A stretch of DNA of 64,000 nt, from the NCBI GenBank assembly GCA_002794785.1, contig NBBA01000002.1, forward strand, positions 744,001 to 808,000, given 5' to 3'. Source of the stretch: Coniferiporia sulphurascens. Its lineage: Eukaryota; Basidiomycota; Agaricomycetes; Hymenochaetales; Hymenochaetaceae. Of the stretch, positions 35,582 through 47,933 are shown in pieces (position 1 is the stretch's first letter; each line of letters opens with the position of its first letter). The notes under the pieces are model-generated. The model searched no databases. It saw only the letters and a list, made by a program, of their open reading frames with translations, and had not been told where the DNA came from. Both the position numbers and the translations under genes were made by a program.

Positions 35582-35880
35582 TTTTCATATATTCCACTCT
35601 CCATTGTTTTGAGTTGGGCATTGAGCATTGTCTAGTATGTGTAGATTTAGTAACAAAGTCCAGGAGTGCTCTCGGGAGTGTGATACTTACAAGATATTTG
35701 GCCAGGAATATCACTAATTGGAAGATGTGTTAGACTGAGCAGGGTACTTCATGTTGGATTTTGCAGTGAAGAGAAAAGAAAGCACTGTATTTCAAACAAG
35801 AGTGTAATTTATTTTAAAGGATATTATTAACAATAAAAAGGCATTTGCTTCAATTTAGTCTATGCTGCATATGATATCAT

Positions 35881-38056
35881 TCAGTCCAAGTCGACACCGC
35901 TCTCATCATCATCTTCCAAGCTGATCCCGTCACCAGCCTTGAGGGCATGGCAGAAGCGGGCTAAAGACCCCATTGATGAGTCAACCACAGCGGCATGTTC
36001 ACACTGTGCAATCTTGAATATTTTCCTGAAGAAAAAATCAGTTTGAGTTCTTTGTGCCATAAACAAGAACAACTCACTCATCCCACCATTGCAGGAGCTT
36101 GACACAGTACTCTGCAACCTCAGGGTCATTGAAGAATTCAATGACACTGAAGTAGATCTCCCATAAGACCTTGTTTCTGTTGGAGAACATTTTATCGGCA
36201 GAAAGGACAAAGTACAACTGTAACATGCTTTAGATGATGTCTTTCAAGAACTAAGGGATGTGACTTACTTGAGTAGTGACATATGCTATGGATGCAGGGG
36301 TCACATTGTGCATGTGGTGATGAGCAGCATTGCCTTGTTTTGTAACCTTTCCTCCTGACTCATCTCCAGAGCATGCATCCACCAAAGATGGTGACATGAA
36401 AATGTGCTTATACACCTTTGAAAGTTGTCAATAACTGCGAATTAGAAACTATCACAAGAAATGCAACCTGAACCAGATACTTACCATCACCAAGAGTTTT
36501 CCTTTAAAAAGCCCCTCCAATGACTTGTGCTTATAGTACTTCTTCTCATAATAAAAGTGCCTGTAATCTCTTCCACTCACACGCCTCTCATTGCCATCAT
36601 CATCAAGAATTGTAGCTGTCCTGGCCTGTAGGGCCTTGTACAATCTATTCCAAACATTAGCAGACACACAATTAAGATATTCAAGTGGCACTTGCTTGTC
36701 TGATATCTTCCTTCCTAACTCAACTGGGGCTATCAGCCTCGCAGTCTTTGTGTTACAATTTTCCTTTACTTTCCCCCTTAATGCGCTGACTCACTTCCTC
36801 TTTGTCATCATCAGTCAGTGCAACTCCCCCATTTCTCTGTCTTACTCATCCTTATTCGTCTTGCACCATAAGACGCCATGATGACGCCTTCTTGCACCAT
36901 CATGACGTGCTTTGCTTACTGATCACTGTACTTGTATTACCAAGGCTTTCCTTGAGTTTCCATGACCTTCCATAGGCTGGTAAACACACCTAACCAAGTC
37001 GCTACAGTAGCAAACACATAGAGTAGCATATAAGCATGTAACTTCAGTAGCACAAGCCCTAAGCTTGTGCTCTTTGTTCATACAAGCCCATTATCTGCTA
37101 CCACCAGTCTACTGTGTGCCACTTGGCCATTAGTCGCTTCGTCGTAACCCGACCACATTCAGAAGCATCTCGCGTCCACAATCGTTGATCAGGAAGCCCC
37201 ACCGACGATCACCTTCGACTTATGACATCTAGGAAGCCCTGTTGCCGTACCATCAGTTCCGACGATCAGGAAGCCCCGACATCGATCATCGCGTAACCAT
37301 TGAGCTTAACACTTTGGGTGTTTAAACCTCATGTCTCATTTTTCATCCGGCATCGCCTCATTGTCAACTCCCCACTTGATCCATTTGTATGCAGTATGTT
37401 TAAGACTGGCCATATCTGCAGAATGAGCGCTGTTCTGGCCATATGTAATCTTTAAAAAAAATTAGTGCTTGAACTTTTTATAATGTAAATTATATGTACA
37501 CTCCTTGCTATCAATGTGAACTCAGTCCCTTTTGCATCCATTATGCACATGTGGGCTGTGGATGATGTTCCAATTGCTGCACGATAAATGCGCCACAACT
37601 CATCATGACTATTCCCATTGTTTTACATGGGTGTCATTATGTTTCAAAAACCAACAGCAAACAGAAAACTCACTCAGGGGAGATATTGAGGTCCTGCTCA
37701 TCATGATTGCACCTGTGCATTCCTTCTATGAGGATGTCCTGTACTGAACCCCATGTTGAGTATGCGTGGCTGAGATGACGACTGATGTGGGTGAAGAACG
37801 AAATCATGTGATGCTCCAAATGTCTTTCATACTCTTGTCATTGAAGTGCTTAGTGGAGTAATATGAATACACATGGTTCCAAGTCCCTAATGTGTGTGTA
37901 CCCTGTCAAAGACTTGCTACCTTTTTTCTTGATGTTGCTGTTGCAGCCATTGTTGTTGTCATCATCATCCTCATTGTTGTCGCCTTTGTCACTGTAGTCA
38001 TTGCTTGAATCTGTGCCTGAGTCTTCAGTTCTGTTGGACACTGGGAACCGTGACAA
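35881..38056 (-). pseudogene. Remnant of a basidiomycete DUF6698-like gene, split by an LTR
   Basis: Exons run on the minus strand. They are an acidic segment near 38056-37910, a segment with ITYGQNSAHSADMASLKHT (about 37440), then HPKTARLIAP joined to VPLEYLNCVSANVWNRLY, YKHKSLEGLFKGKLLV, an exon with HNVTPASIAYVTTQ (about 36270), LYFVLSADKMF and a final acidic exon stopping at 35881. The order and motifs recall a widespread mushroom family, DUF6698 if I remember it correctly. Its function is unknown. A 561-bp LTR-B (36751-37311) sits inside an exon, and removal of it with one CTTTG restores HPKTARL. An in-frame TGA also precedes DMRFKHPK. Confidence 0.5.
36751..37311 (-). mobile_element. 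Solo LTR-B (561 bp), TSD CTTTG
   Basis: It runs TGTTACAATTTTCC...GAGCTTAACA, with CTTTG at 36746-36750 and 37312-37316. It is inserted in an exon of the DUF6698-like gene. Confidence 0.95.
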
Positions 38057-38809
38057 TCATGTCTGTGCTGCTGCTGACCGAGACATGGACTGGTATGGTG
38101 CAGAATGTGAAGAGGTAGACTGCTTGGCAGCATGGGGCATGTTGTTAAGATGCTGAAGAACTAGGGAAGTTAAGACATCTTGAGTGAAGGGGGGGGGCTT
38201 AAGTACTAATTCGAGGGGGGGGGGGATGTTTTTTCAGCTTAAAAGTGATTTTGCAGTGGTGGTGCAACTTTGCGCATCACAACCACCACAACACAACCAG
38301 TCAACACGATCTGTCTGCACGTCCCATATGGCGCAACTTGGATATTTTCTGTTCGAAAGACAGAGCCGTTCAGCACATGGCTGCCGCAACGGCTTGTCCA
38401 TTCCTTGTGTGCCTAGCCGAAGATGAGCCGCATTGTGCCTGTAACTCACCTGACCCTCTTTCCCAGGTCCAGCGCTTGGTTGCTTTTCGTAGTCAACAGT
38501 AAAAGAATATATATTTCTGACATCAGCGTTTGCCACAAATATAATGAAGTCTACAAGAATTTTTCTACAGCTGATCAGGACCCAGGGACAGATGAGAATT
38601 TAAAGTGCAATACCACTCACAGTCTAAGTTCCCTAACATATTAAATCTATAAATTGCATCAGTATGTGCTGCTGCCGCTTCGCCCCTATAAAATCAAGTC
38701 ACTCACATTTATTATATAAATTAATTTATGCACATTACTTAAACAATATTGACCTTTCTGGATAGGAACAGGTATTAGCACAAAAAAAGGTTACAAATGT
38801 ATTACTCCC
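38057..38809. other. Spacer with two poly-G runs; no gene recognised
   Basis: G runs of 9 and 11 bases lie at 38189-38197 and 38215-38225. A minus-strand frame (38536-38234) with several Cys shows no family motif. AT-rich sequence fills 38640-38780. Confidence 0.4.
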
Positions 38810-39219
38810 CTATTTATCCCTAGATGGTATGGGAGTCAGTGCATGGGTAGGGGGGATAGGATGATGAAAAATGGAAACGAAATTCTCCACAAAAAATTGC
38901 ATGCATTGAGTGAGCACACTCTTGCATTCAATTTGAGACATACACTCTGTGTGGCTGTAAAAGAGGGGAGGGGCACTCGGCCAGTCTTTCAAGACTTCCA
39001 TAAAAGCGGATAGCATACTGCTATCTACCTCATCTGCCCAAAACTCCTTTGGGCATCCCCCTACCTCAGGGAATATACCAGATGCATGCCTGTCAACATG
39101 GTTCCCTCCCCATATTTTTGCCACAAGCACCTTCCTCTTTTCCTCTTCACTTGTGCCATGCTGTCTGTCCTGCATGAGTTCCTTGTCCACTGCCAAAAGA
39201 TCGAACCTCCACTGAGTTT

Positions 39220-40559
39220 TGTTAGTAAATTGATGAAAATTGTGATTGCTGGATCAATGGATTAGCAAGATCGACATGGCAAGACCCATAACTCTAATCA
39301 ATACAAGGAATCTATGCCAACGCTGTAAAGATGCAGATCAGGTAGCATGGAAAGTGTTTAACATTGCATGTGCAACAGTAGGACAGAATGCAGGATATGA
39401 CAACTGTCAAATTACATTCAATCATACTACAAGGGAACAACAAGTGGCAGAAAGGCTAGAAGTAATAATCAAACATAGAGCAACTATGTTTTCATACCAA
39501 TTGAATAGATATGTAATCAGTGCTTACACAAGAACCAAGATTTATGATCAGCCACATAATGAATTATGTTATCAAAGGGCGGTTATTACATCAACTGATT
39601 ATGCAGAAGTGGCACACCAAATAGTTCATACTATCAATAAACAACTATGAGAACAACTATTCGCATACAAAGCCAACTTCATAGCCAAAGGACACACAAC
39701 AGTAGATTGAAAGGAACCAAACCAAAGACAGGAGTTAGTACCAATAGATAAAGAGATTATAATACAATGGCTCAATGATGAACCTTCGTATAGAGTCACA
39801 CCAGGGTATAGCAGGATAACCAATATAAACGCTATAGGACCTGAAGCGCTCTTTATGCCAGTAGATGATAGAACACCAGAACGAACCCCTTTTAATGATA
39901 TTATGGAAGGTATGACTCAATCTTAGTCTACGGTAATAAGTAACAAGCCACAACAAGATAAGATTAAGAAGGCTAGTATAATCGCTGAGCCACACAAGTA
40001 TATCTAAGCATTCGGCTAAGAATAGCTGATGGAAGCATGGCGATCAATTGAAGATGCAATTGATGGGAGCCAAGTATAGCGCATCGCACAGCAGAACCAA
40101 TTAGGAAAGCATCATAGGTATAGTAGTATCCGAGAATGGTTAACTTAGGTATTATACTGTATGACTCGATGGAAACTCAGGGAAGGTGCTGGCATAAGAT
40201 AAAGATAGCACAGTAGGCTGTAGAATGTACCGGAATATGTAACTGACTCATAAGAAGCTAAGAATAGTAAATAGCATGTACAGGATTGTACCGGAACATT
40301 CTTATGACTTATAAAGCAAGAGTAGTATATTGTAGTATCTACTGGAACATAGTAAATAGACTACAACATGTAGGGTATAAAAGCCCAATGTAAAATTGCA
40401 GTAAAAAGCAGTTTAATTCATCTCTTGTCTCTTACCACCATCATCAGCTCTAACACTCTAGCGAGTGAAGGGTAACAAGCCTACCCTAAACTAACTAGTA
40501 TTACTGTGTGAATCTGTTATCACTTGTTTCAATCCCTTACTCAGGGAATGAATCTAACA
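39220..40559 (+). mobile_element. TE-A copy 2 (1340 bp), TSD AGTTT
   Basis: It runs TGTTAGTAAATTG...GAATCTAACA with AGTTT at 39215-39219 and 40560-40564. It is more diverged than copies 1 and 4. It is inserted in an exon of cargo gene copy 2. Confidence 0.95.
39276..39926 (+). pseudogene. TE-A ORF copy 2, two internal TGA
   Basis: It has the same 217-codon layout as the other copies, with no indel. TGA replaces a CAA codon of copies 1 and 4 at 39648-39650, and the shared TGA occurs again at 39708-39710. After both, the frame remains open to a TAG at 39924-39926. Confidence 0.6.
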
Positions 40560-42522
40560 AGTTTCATGTACATCCCACAGTATCTCTCGCCACAGATGGT
40601 GATCCTCCATGATATTAGCACAGGAGATTGGGACTGACCGAACAGGAGTCATAGAGGGGTTGTACAGTGCAAACCCTTGCACGCTGAAGAACGTCCTAAT
40701 CGCTGCATGATCTGCCCTTTTCTTCATTGACATTGTACTCATGACACTGCTGCAGTCATCGAGTTTTCGCTTTGAGGGCATGGGGAGACTCGCATTCAGG
40801 CTAGTCAGTGCAGGCGTTGCTACAGACGGAGTGATGGGCAGAGACTGCATGTATTTCCCGCTCAATGTGTCATGCCATTCTTGGATTTTGAGCGGACCCT
40901 GTAGTAGCAGATATTTTCCTAGCACATGCTCCTGACAAACATTCAATATACATATCCAATTGTGTAGATACGTGATTGCCAATTCCTTATCCCTTGTGTG
41001 AAAAGCGAAGGGGGGGGGGGAACTCATACATGGCAGATATGCCCTGGACTTTGGCCACCAGCAAAAGCTTAGTCAGTGCACACACCCATATGTCCGGGAT
41101 AGGAGGATGGTCAGGCGCTCCCTGAATACCCAGGATGTCCTGATACATCCACAATGGAGACTCTTTTGTGGGCACCTGAGGGGGGGGGGTTGATTTTGCC
41201 CTTGCCTTTGTCCTTGTCCTTGCTGGTCTCCGGGTCCCCAGCGGCCTGGATGATGTCACCTTTCGTACTTGTTGATGAAGATGTGGTTGAATTATGAATG
41301 GCGGTCCTGTTGTGCCTAAGCCCTTGCTCAGCTCGAAACTCTGGGCACAGAGTCGAGACGTCCGATGGTCTCATGTGACTCCTAATGACAGATATGAGGT
41401 CCTCCATCCCTGGCTCATGTGTCGCGCTTTCCCTGCCTGTACACAAGTTGATATTCTTCATGTCCACAAACCTTGAGTCCTCAATGATGGGCCACCCTTT
41501 GTTGTCTGTGAAGGCGTTCTCTGCTACTACAGTCGTCCAAGGGGTTATGTCAACAACCGCATATAATAAAATGGATGACGTTTTAACAGATTGCATGGGT
41601 CTGATAATCCAGACAGGTATCCCCCACTTGAACATATCCTCTGCGATGCTGGGCTCTGTGCAAATAACTCCATGATAAGGCAGCACGTCTTCTCTGTAGT
41701 TCTGCATATGCACGTTTTGAGAATGCTTATGCACAATGCGCATGTAGTTGTTGATACCTGTGAGTTCCAGCACACATTGCCGCACTTCATAAAACATCAT
41801 CCTTGACACTTGTTCAGTGAGAGGAACTACTTGCAGCTGAGTCAATGCTAAGCATCCTTGACTTGTGATAACATTTGTGAGGTCAAATACATATTTATGC
41901 TTGTCCTTATCCTTGTTGCTGAGAGTATCCACAATAGTATTTTCTAATAACTTTGCAAGTGCATTCAATAAACTGTGCTTCAAAGATCCAGTAGGAAACC
42001 CCAGGCATGTGTCCATCACATCATCGTGCCGACACTGCCAATTGTTGTTGCTAAGCTCATGCCAGACAATGGAGTCACAGGGGAAATTTGCATTCCCAGT
42101 ACTACCAGTAAAAGGCTTCATTGGGATACAGGTGTGATGAATATTCACCAGCGAGTGGAATTGAGGCCACCTGGAGTACTCTTGCGGACCCCACAAGCCA
42201 TCCGAGTGGGGGTGTATGCCATGCTGCAGATCTAAATCTGGGATGAGGGGTATCCAGGTCATGTTTGGTGTGGACATGACTTGATAGCCGTCATCCCATG
42301 ACACCACAGCAGCACTTCAAGCATCGAAAATATTTCGAACACATGCAGACGACCCTGAGAGAGAATTCAGTAAAGAGTCTGCAGTTCGAACTGCAGAGCA
42401 TGGCACTGACCTGTTACAGATGCATTGGCCTGGATTTTAGGCTTGGGCAGCATGAGCAAGACACAACCTTTCATGTGGGTTTACCAAAACGAATGAGATG
42501 GCACACTATCCACTGCAGAAAG

Positions 42523-42779
42523 TATTAAATAAATATAACAAACGAACTAAATATAAAGGTGGTCATATGAACAACCATCTTACTAAGTGAATGATAATGC
42601 AAAGATAACGCCATACAAATAGGAGCTATGATAGTTATAGTATACGTAGCTCATGGTAGATGTATATAAGGAGAGCTGGTCTCTACCATGAAATACATTG
42701 GTTTACGCTGATAACCCCATTCCTCTACTCAACTATCACTGCACCTCATCATCTACCACAACATGCATAGATTTTAAGA
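42523..42779 (+). repeat. 5' LTR of the copia element
   Basis: It starts TATTAAATAAATAT and ends GATTTTAAGA, so it lacks the usual TG...CA ends. A TATA-like TATATAAGG lies near 42662. Solo relatives are at 12523 and 35322. Confidence 0.93.
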
Positions 42780-42790
42780 GGTTATGAGCC
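42780..42790 (+). promoter_or_regulatory. Primer-binding site, half-tRNA type
   Basis: GGTTATGAGCC begins directly after the 5' LTR. It is complementary to GGCTCATAACC, the anticodon stem-loop of eukaryotic initiator tRNA-Met. Priming by a cleaved half of this tRNA is known for Drosophila copia and yeast Ty5. Its use here is inferred from the match. Confidence 0.75.
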
Positions 42791-42836
42791 TTGACTCTAC
42801 AACTAACAAAATGATTAACAAAAACGAAATGAAACA

Positions 42837-45800
42837 ATGTCCGATGAACATCCTAATACTTGTGAGCAAACACGTTTGCAAAAATTATCAGGATTGCGAA
42901 TAATAGCTAATGAACTAAAAATAGTATATACACAGTCATCAACAATCGAAGAACTCGAAGAAAAAATACAAAAAGCCAAGGATAGCAAAAGGTTAGTTGA
43001 CCTAATAATTCAATGTAATCTAAGACAAATACCTATACACAGAACAGAACAACAAATACAAGATCAAATTAACAGGTATGATAACTCTACAAAAGACGAA
43101 AAATTAACAATAAAAGCTGACTATAAAAATGAATTAATAAATCATGCTAAAGACCTAGGAATATCAGATCAAGGAAAATCATCTGAGATTAGATACCGAA
43201 TCAGTACGTATTTGGGTATATCTGATCCAAAAGAAAAAGAACAATTTAAAACTGATAACCCTTATATTAAGCCAGAAGAAGAAAATAAAAAAGAAGACAA
43301 CAATAAAAAAGAAGACAACGAAAAAGAAAAAGAATCCAAAAATAAATCATCATGTGAGCCATCAGAACCATCTGACCCAGGAGATTCAGATGCTAATGAT
43401 ACTGAGGAAGATGAACTGAGTATGGCAACGAAACTTGCTGAACTCCAGAAATTCTTTGACAGCATCGAGAAACTCAACGGCCACAGAAATTATAAACTCT
43501 GGAACTACAGAGTCCGAAGTGCAATTGAAAGTGCAGGTTATGGTAACCTGCTCACTAACTCCCCAGGAACTGGAGAGATTGGTATATCAAGTGCTTTATA
43601 TAATGGCATTATGTGCACTATGCCCAACAAAATACTGGCTTATTATCTTAATTTCTCTAAAGATATACCAGCATTACTCAAAGCGCTTGACGGACGATAT
43701 AATGTCCAGACAACAATTACAAAGGGCTTTAACAAGGCTGCCCTTTTTGATATCAGGGGTCATGTCAGCCATTTCGATGGAACGCTCGATAACCTCAGCA
43801 ACAAATATGAGGAACTAATTGCCCAAGGGGTAAAAGTTTCAGAGTCGACATACATATTGGCTATTATGAGGGCAACACCCGAACAATATCAATACATGCT
43901 CACACAGAATGAGTTATATATTAAAACGATTAACGAAACAAATCCGGACAAAGATGAAATTGAACTAACCCCTCAATTCTTATTAACCGCATTATGCAAT
44001 GCCTTCGAGGGGTGGCGTAAAAATCATCAGAGGACAGGAGCGGCGGCTAACCACCTGCCCAAGGATGAGTGGACTCACCCTTATTTTAGGGGCCATGGAC
44101 GCGGTTTAAGCTGTGGTGTTCAATCACGAGGTCGCAGCTATAGGGGCTGTGGCAGATATATGAGAGGACGAGGATGAGGGGGATATTCCCCTAACCAACA
44201 ATCACATGTGGTAAAGTGCTATAATTGTAATAAGCTAGGGCACTTTAGTTGAGACTGCTGGGCACCCAAAATGGAATGGACAAAAGCTGCCCAGAAAAAG
44301 AAAGAGGAAGCGAACAATGAAAAAGGAAAAGGGAAGGAAACAGGTGCATCAGCAGCACCGACAGCAACTGGGGCAAGTGCGGCCCAGGCTAAACATACCA
44401 CAGCAGCAGCAGCAGCAAACGTTGCATTGAGCTCTCGAATCGAGTTAAGTGCCGTAATTGGCCAAGGCGAAACCGCCTTTATAACCGAAATCAATGACAA
44501 CGACTTCGACATGGGAGAATTCCCAATATATTCATATAACAACTTCCTTGATGCATTAGGAAATCATGACAGCACCATGGAAGATGTGGATGACAACAAT
44601 TTAGATGTAAGCATTAACGCTATAACAACAGAAGAATTTGCTAACAATATTTATTCATCTATGGATATAATTGATACTGGTGCAATGATACACTTAACAC
44701 CATATCTAAATCGATTACGAAACACTTACAAAACTGATGCAATAACAATAATGGCTGCAAATAAAACAACATTTATGGCAAACATAGTAGGGGATCTTAA
44801 GCTTTACATCCCCAACAGACACTCGGTAAGTGTCATTACTTTATCAAACATTTACTACAATCCAAAAATGAATATGACATTAGTATCTCAAGGACTGCTA
44901 TGTCAAGACAGCTACAAATTTATTTATAAAGAAAAAGAATGTATAATAAAGTATCCTAATGGATCTTTATGCAGAAAAATTAAAAACACAAATGGATTGT
45001 ATAGTATATTTAACAACGATGTACACATGGCTATGAGAAATGTAACATTATTTGAACTTCACAAAAAACTTGGACATATAAGTTACACTTATATAAAGTG
45101 ATTACTAAAAGAAGATCAAATCACCAATAATAAAATATCAAATTACGACGAAACTCAATGTACAATTTGCATTGAAGCAAATATAAAAAGAATGCAAATA
45201 CCAAAATTACGTATTTCAAAGTTAGCAGAAAAATTTAGTGATCATATCCATATGGATATATGGGGACCTGCATCCACACATGCTATAGGAGGATATAAAT
45301 ACCTTCTTACCCTAGTAGACAATGCTACTAGATGGATAAAAATGATTTTATTAAAAACAAAAGACGAAGGTCTAAACACATTTACAACATGGGCCACAAT
45401 GCTAAATACACAATACAATATAAAAATAAAAATATTACAAAGCAATAATGATACAGTGTTTTTAAGCAAACAATTCACTGAATATTTAGAAAAAAATGGA
45501 ACAATATGAAAGCTGACTGTACACAATACACCACAACAAAACGGAGTGGCAGAATGATCACATCAAACAATTTTAAATAATACATGAGTAAATTTACTAC
45601 AAGCAAAATTACCACCCAGTTTATGGGGAGAAGCTGTAAAATACAGTACTTACGTTTACAATAGAACACCAAAGAGTGCTATTGATTTTAAAACACCATA
45701 TTTTAAATGATACAACGAAAATTATAACATTGACGATTTAAAAGAATTCAGCCAACACTGCATTATATGACAAGAAGATGTCAATAAATTACAACCAAAA

Positions 45801-47669
45801 GGAATTTATGCACAATGGCTAGGATTTGATGAAGAAAGTAAAGGTCATAGAACCTATTATAACAGAAAAATTTCAGTAGAATGAAATATACAATTCTTAG
45901 ATTCTCCACCATCTAAAATTGAAGGGGAGAATATATTAGAGAAACATAATGAACAAATAAAGGAATTAACAAAAGAGAGACCAAAAAGAACATTAAATCC
46001 AACAAAATGATCATTAGGTCTAAACTTTGATGAACAAAATACAGTTGCTTATCTTACGGAATTTAATCAATTCAATACAGAATTAATAGGCAATCCGAAT
46101 TCATATCAACAAGCGATAAATAGAATTGACGCAAATCAGTGGATCACGGCAATGAAAGAAGAAATAAAAATGTTAAACAAAAGATCTACATGGATGATCA
46201 TTGATCCACCAAAAGATATAAATATAATTGGAACAAGATTCGTTTACAAAACAAAACAATTAGCAAATGGAGAAATAGAACATTACAAAGCAAGACTAGT
46301 AGTCCAAGGATTTGCCCAAAAAGAAGGCATAGACTACTATTCAAACAACACATTCGCTCCAGTGGCTAGATTAGCCACAGTAAGAACTATATTAAGTTGG
46401 AGTGCAACAAATGATTATGAAATTCACCAAATCGATATTAAATCAGCATACTTATATGGTGAATTAGAAAAAGACGAAAATATATATATAAAACCACCAC
46501 CAGGAAATTTAATCAAAACAAAACTGGGACAAATTTTAAAATTAAACAAAGCTTTATATGGATTAAAACAAGCTGGAAGATGTTGGTATAAAAAATTATC
46601 CAAAATATTAATTGGAATTGGACTAGTATGAGCAGTCCAAGACAATGCAGTATTTCTAAGAAAAGTAAAAGGAAAAACTATCTTAATACTTTTCATACAT
46701 GTTGATGACATAACAATATGCAGCTTAAATTTATTAATTATAAAAGCCTTCAAAGACGAAATTGGAAAACACATAAAATTCACTGACGGAAACGATGTAC
46801 ATTGGTTATTAGGAATTGGAGTTGAATGTGATCGAAAAGAAAGAATAATTAAACTAAGACAAAAGAATTATATTGATACAATAATTGAAAAATATAAATT
46901 AAAAGATGCTGCAATGGTATGAACACCAATGACACCAGGACAAGTGTTAAAATCACTTGAAAATCCAACTAACAAAGAATTAAATTTCATGAGACAAATA
47001 CCATATATGAATATGGTTGGAGCATTACGATATGCAGCTGACTGTACAAGACCTGATATATCATTTGCAACAGGTCAATTCACTAGGCATTTAAATAAAC
47101 CTAGTATTGAACACTACAATGCAGTAAAACACTGTTTTAAATACTTAAAAGGAACAAATGATTATTGGTTAATACTCAGAGGTAAAGACCCAATCGAGTT
47201 AATCAGATATACCGATGCTGATGGAATGACACAAGAAGGCCATAAAGCAATATCTGGATATGTATTTCAAATTGGAAATGCAATGACATCATGGTCTAGT
47301 AAAAAACAAGAATTAGTGTCATTATCAGTATGTGAAGCTGAATTACAAGCTTTAACATGTGGAGTAAAAGAAGTGATATGGCTAAGAAGACTGGTTGAAG
47401 AGGTACTGCAGACCTTGGATACACCTACGAAAATATTATGTGATGATCAAGCAGCCATTACCATAGTAAATTCAACAGAACAAAAATATATGCAAAGAAC
47501 GAAACATATTGATATATGAAAAGATTTTTTAAGAGATTATATAGAAAATGAAACTATATCAGTTTCATACATTCCAACTGGACAGCAAAAGGCTGATATA
47601 ATGATGAAAGCGCTAATGATAGAATTAATCAAATGTTTTACAAGTCTACTCCACCTAGTAAAAGTTTGA
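42837..47669 (+). pseudogene. Copia gag-pol, 1611 codons with 13 internal TGA
   Basis: One uninterrupted register from ATG 42837 to 47669 holds all domains. Gag (42837-about 44270) has two SAP-like motifs at the N-terminus, the Gag core with KLNGHRNYKLWNYRV, and a CCHC knuckle CYNCNKLGHFS-stop-DC. Protease has IIDTGA (about 44670). Integrase has the HHCC segment and a DDE core with HMDIWGP. Its second Asp is Asn (45444-45446) and the block reads LQSNNDTVF. Reverse transcriptase (from about 46150) has FAPVARLATVRTI and HVDD. RNase H has SWSSKKQELVSLSVCEAE. Internal TGA codons include 44175, 44250, 45099, 45507, 45555, 45585, 45708, 46629 and 47517. No internal TAA or TAG occurs. Confidence 0.92.
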
Positions 47670-47676
47670 AGGGGAG

Positions 47677-47933
47677 TATTAAATAAATATAACAAACGAA
47701 CTAAATATAAAGGTGGTCATATGAACAACCATCTTACTAAGTGAATGATAATGCAAAGATAACGCCATACAAATAGGAGCTATGATAGTTATAGTATACG
47801 TAGCTTATGGTAGATGTATATAAGGAGAGCTGGTCTCTACCATGAAATACATTGGTTTACGCTGATAACCCCATTCCTCTACTCAACTATCACTGCACCT
47901 CATCATCTACCACAACGTGCATAGATTTTAAGA
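47677..47933 (+). repeat. 3' LTR of the copia element
   Basis: It is identical to the 5' LTR except GCTTATGG for GCTCATGG and ACGTGC for ACATGC. The second difference is a CpG in one copy and CpA in the other. Confidence 0.93.

Larger units (their letters stand above)
38810..42307 (-). pseudogene. Cargo gene copy 2: frameshifted and split by TE-A
   Basis: Homologue of the gene at 20081-22186, function unknown. The first frame (42307-41111) opens MVSWDDGYQVMSTPNM and contains GPQEYSRWPQFHSLVNIHH and GIPVWIIRP. Two frame changes then occur exactly at C/G runs of 10 and 11 bases (41180-41189 and 41010-41020). Beyond each run the homologous frame continues (SPLWMYQDILGIQ, then KELAITYLHNWICILN). 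TE-A copy 2 interrupts the next exon, and across it VHET joins QWRFDLLAVDKELM, running to a stop at 38810. If the run lengths are assembly errors, the only real lesion is the TE-A insertion. Confidence 0.7.
42523..47933 (+). mobile_element. Full-length Ty1/copia LTR retrotransposon, TSD GAAAG
   Basis: Two 257-bp LTRs (42523-42779 and 47677-47933) differ at only two positions. GAAAG flanks both sides (42518-42522 and 47934-47938). Inside lie a primer-binding site, one gag-pol frame in the order Gag-protease-integrase-reverse transcriptase-RNase H, and a purine tract (GAAGGGGAG) before the 3' LTR. The internal region is strongly A-rich. Recent insertion by LTR identity, yet the coding frame is defective. 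Confidence 0.96.

Noticed and set aside
42837..47669. An alternative genetic code with TGA read as Trp in the copia element
   Set aside because: TGG is used at many conserved Trp sites in the same frame, and the best-conserved TGA sites fit Arg rather than Trp. CpG decay of CGA explains the data with fewer assumptions.
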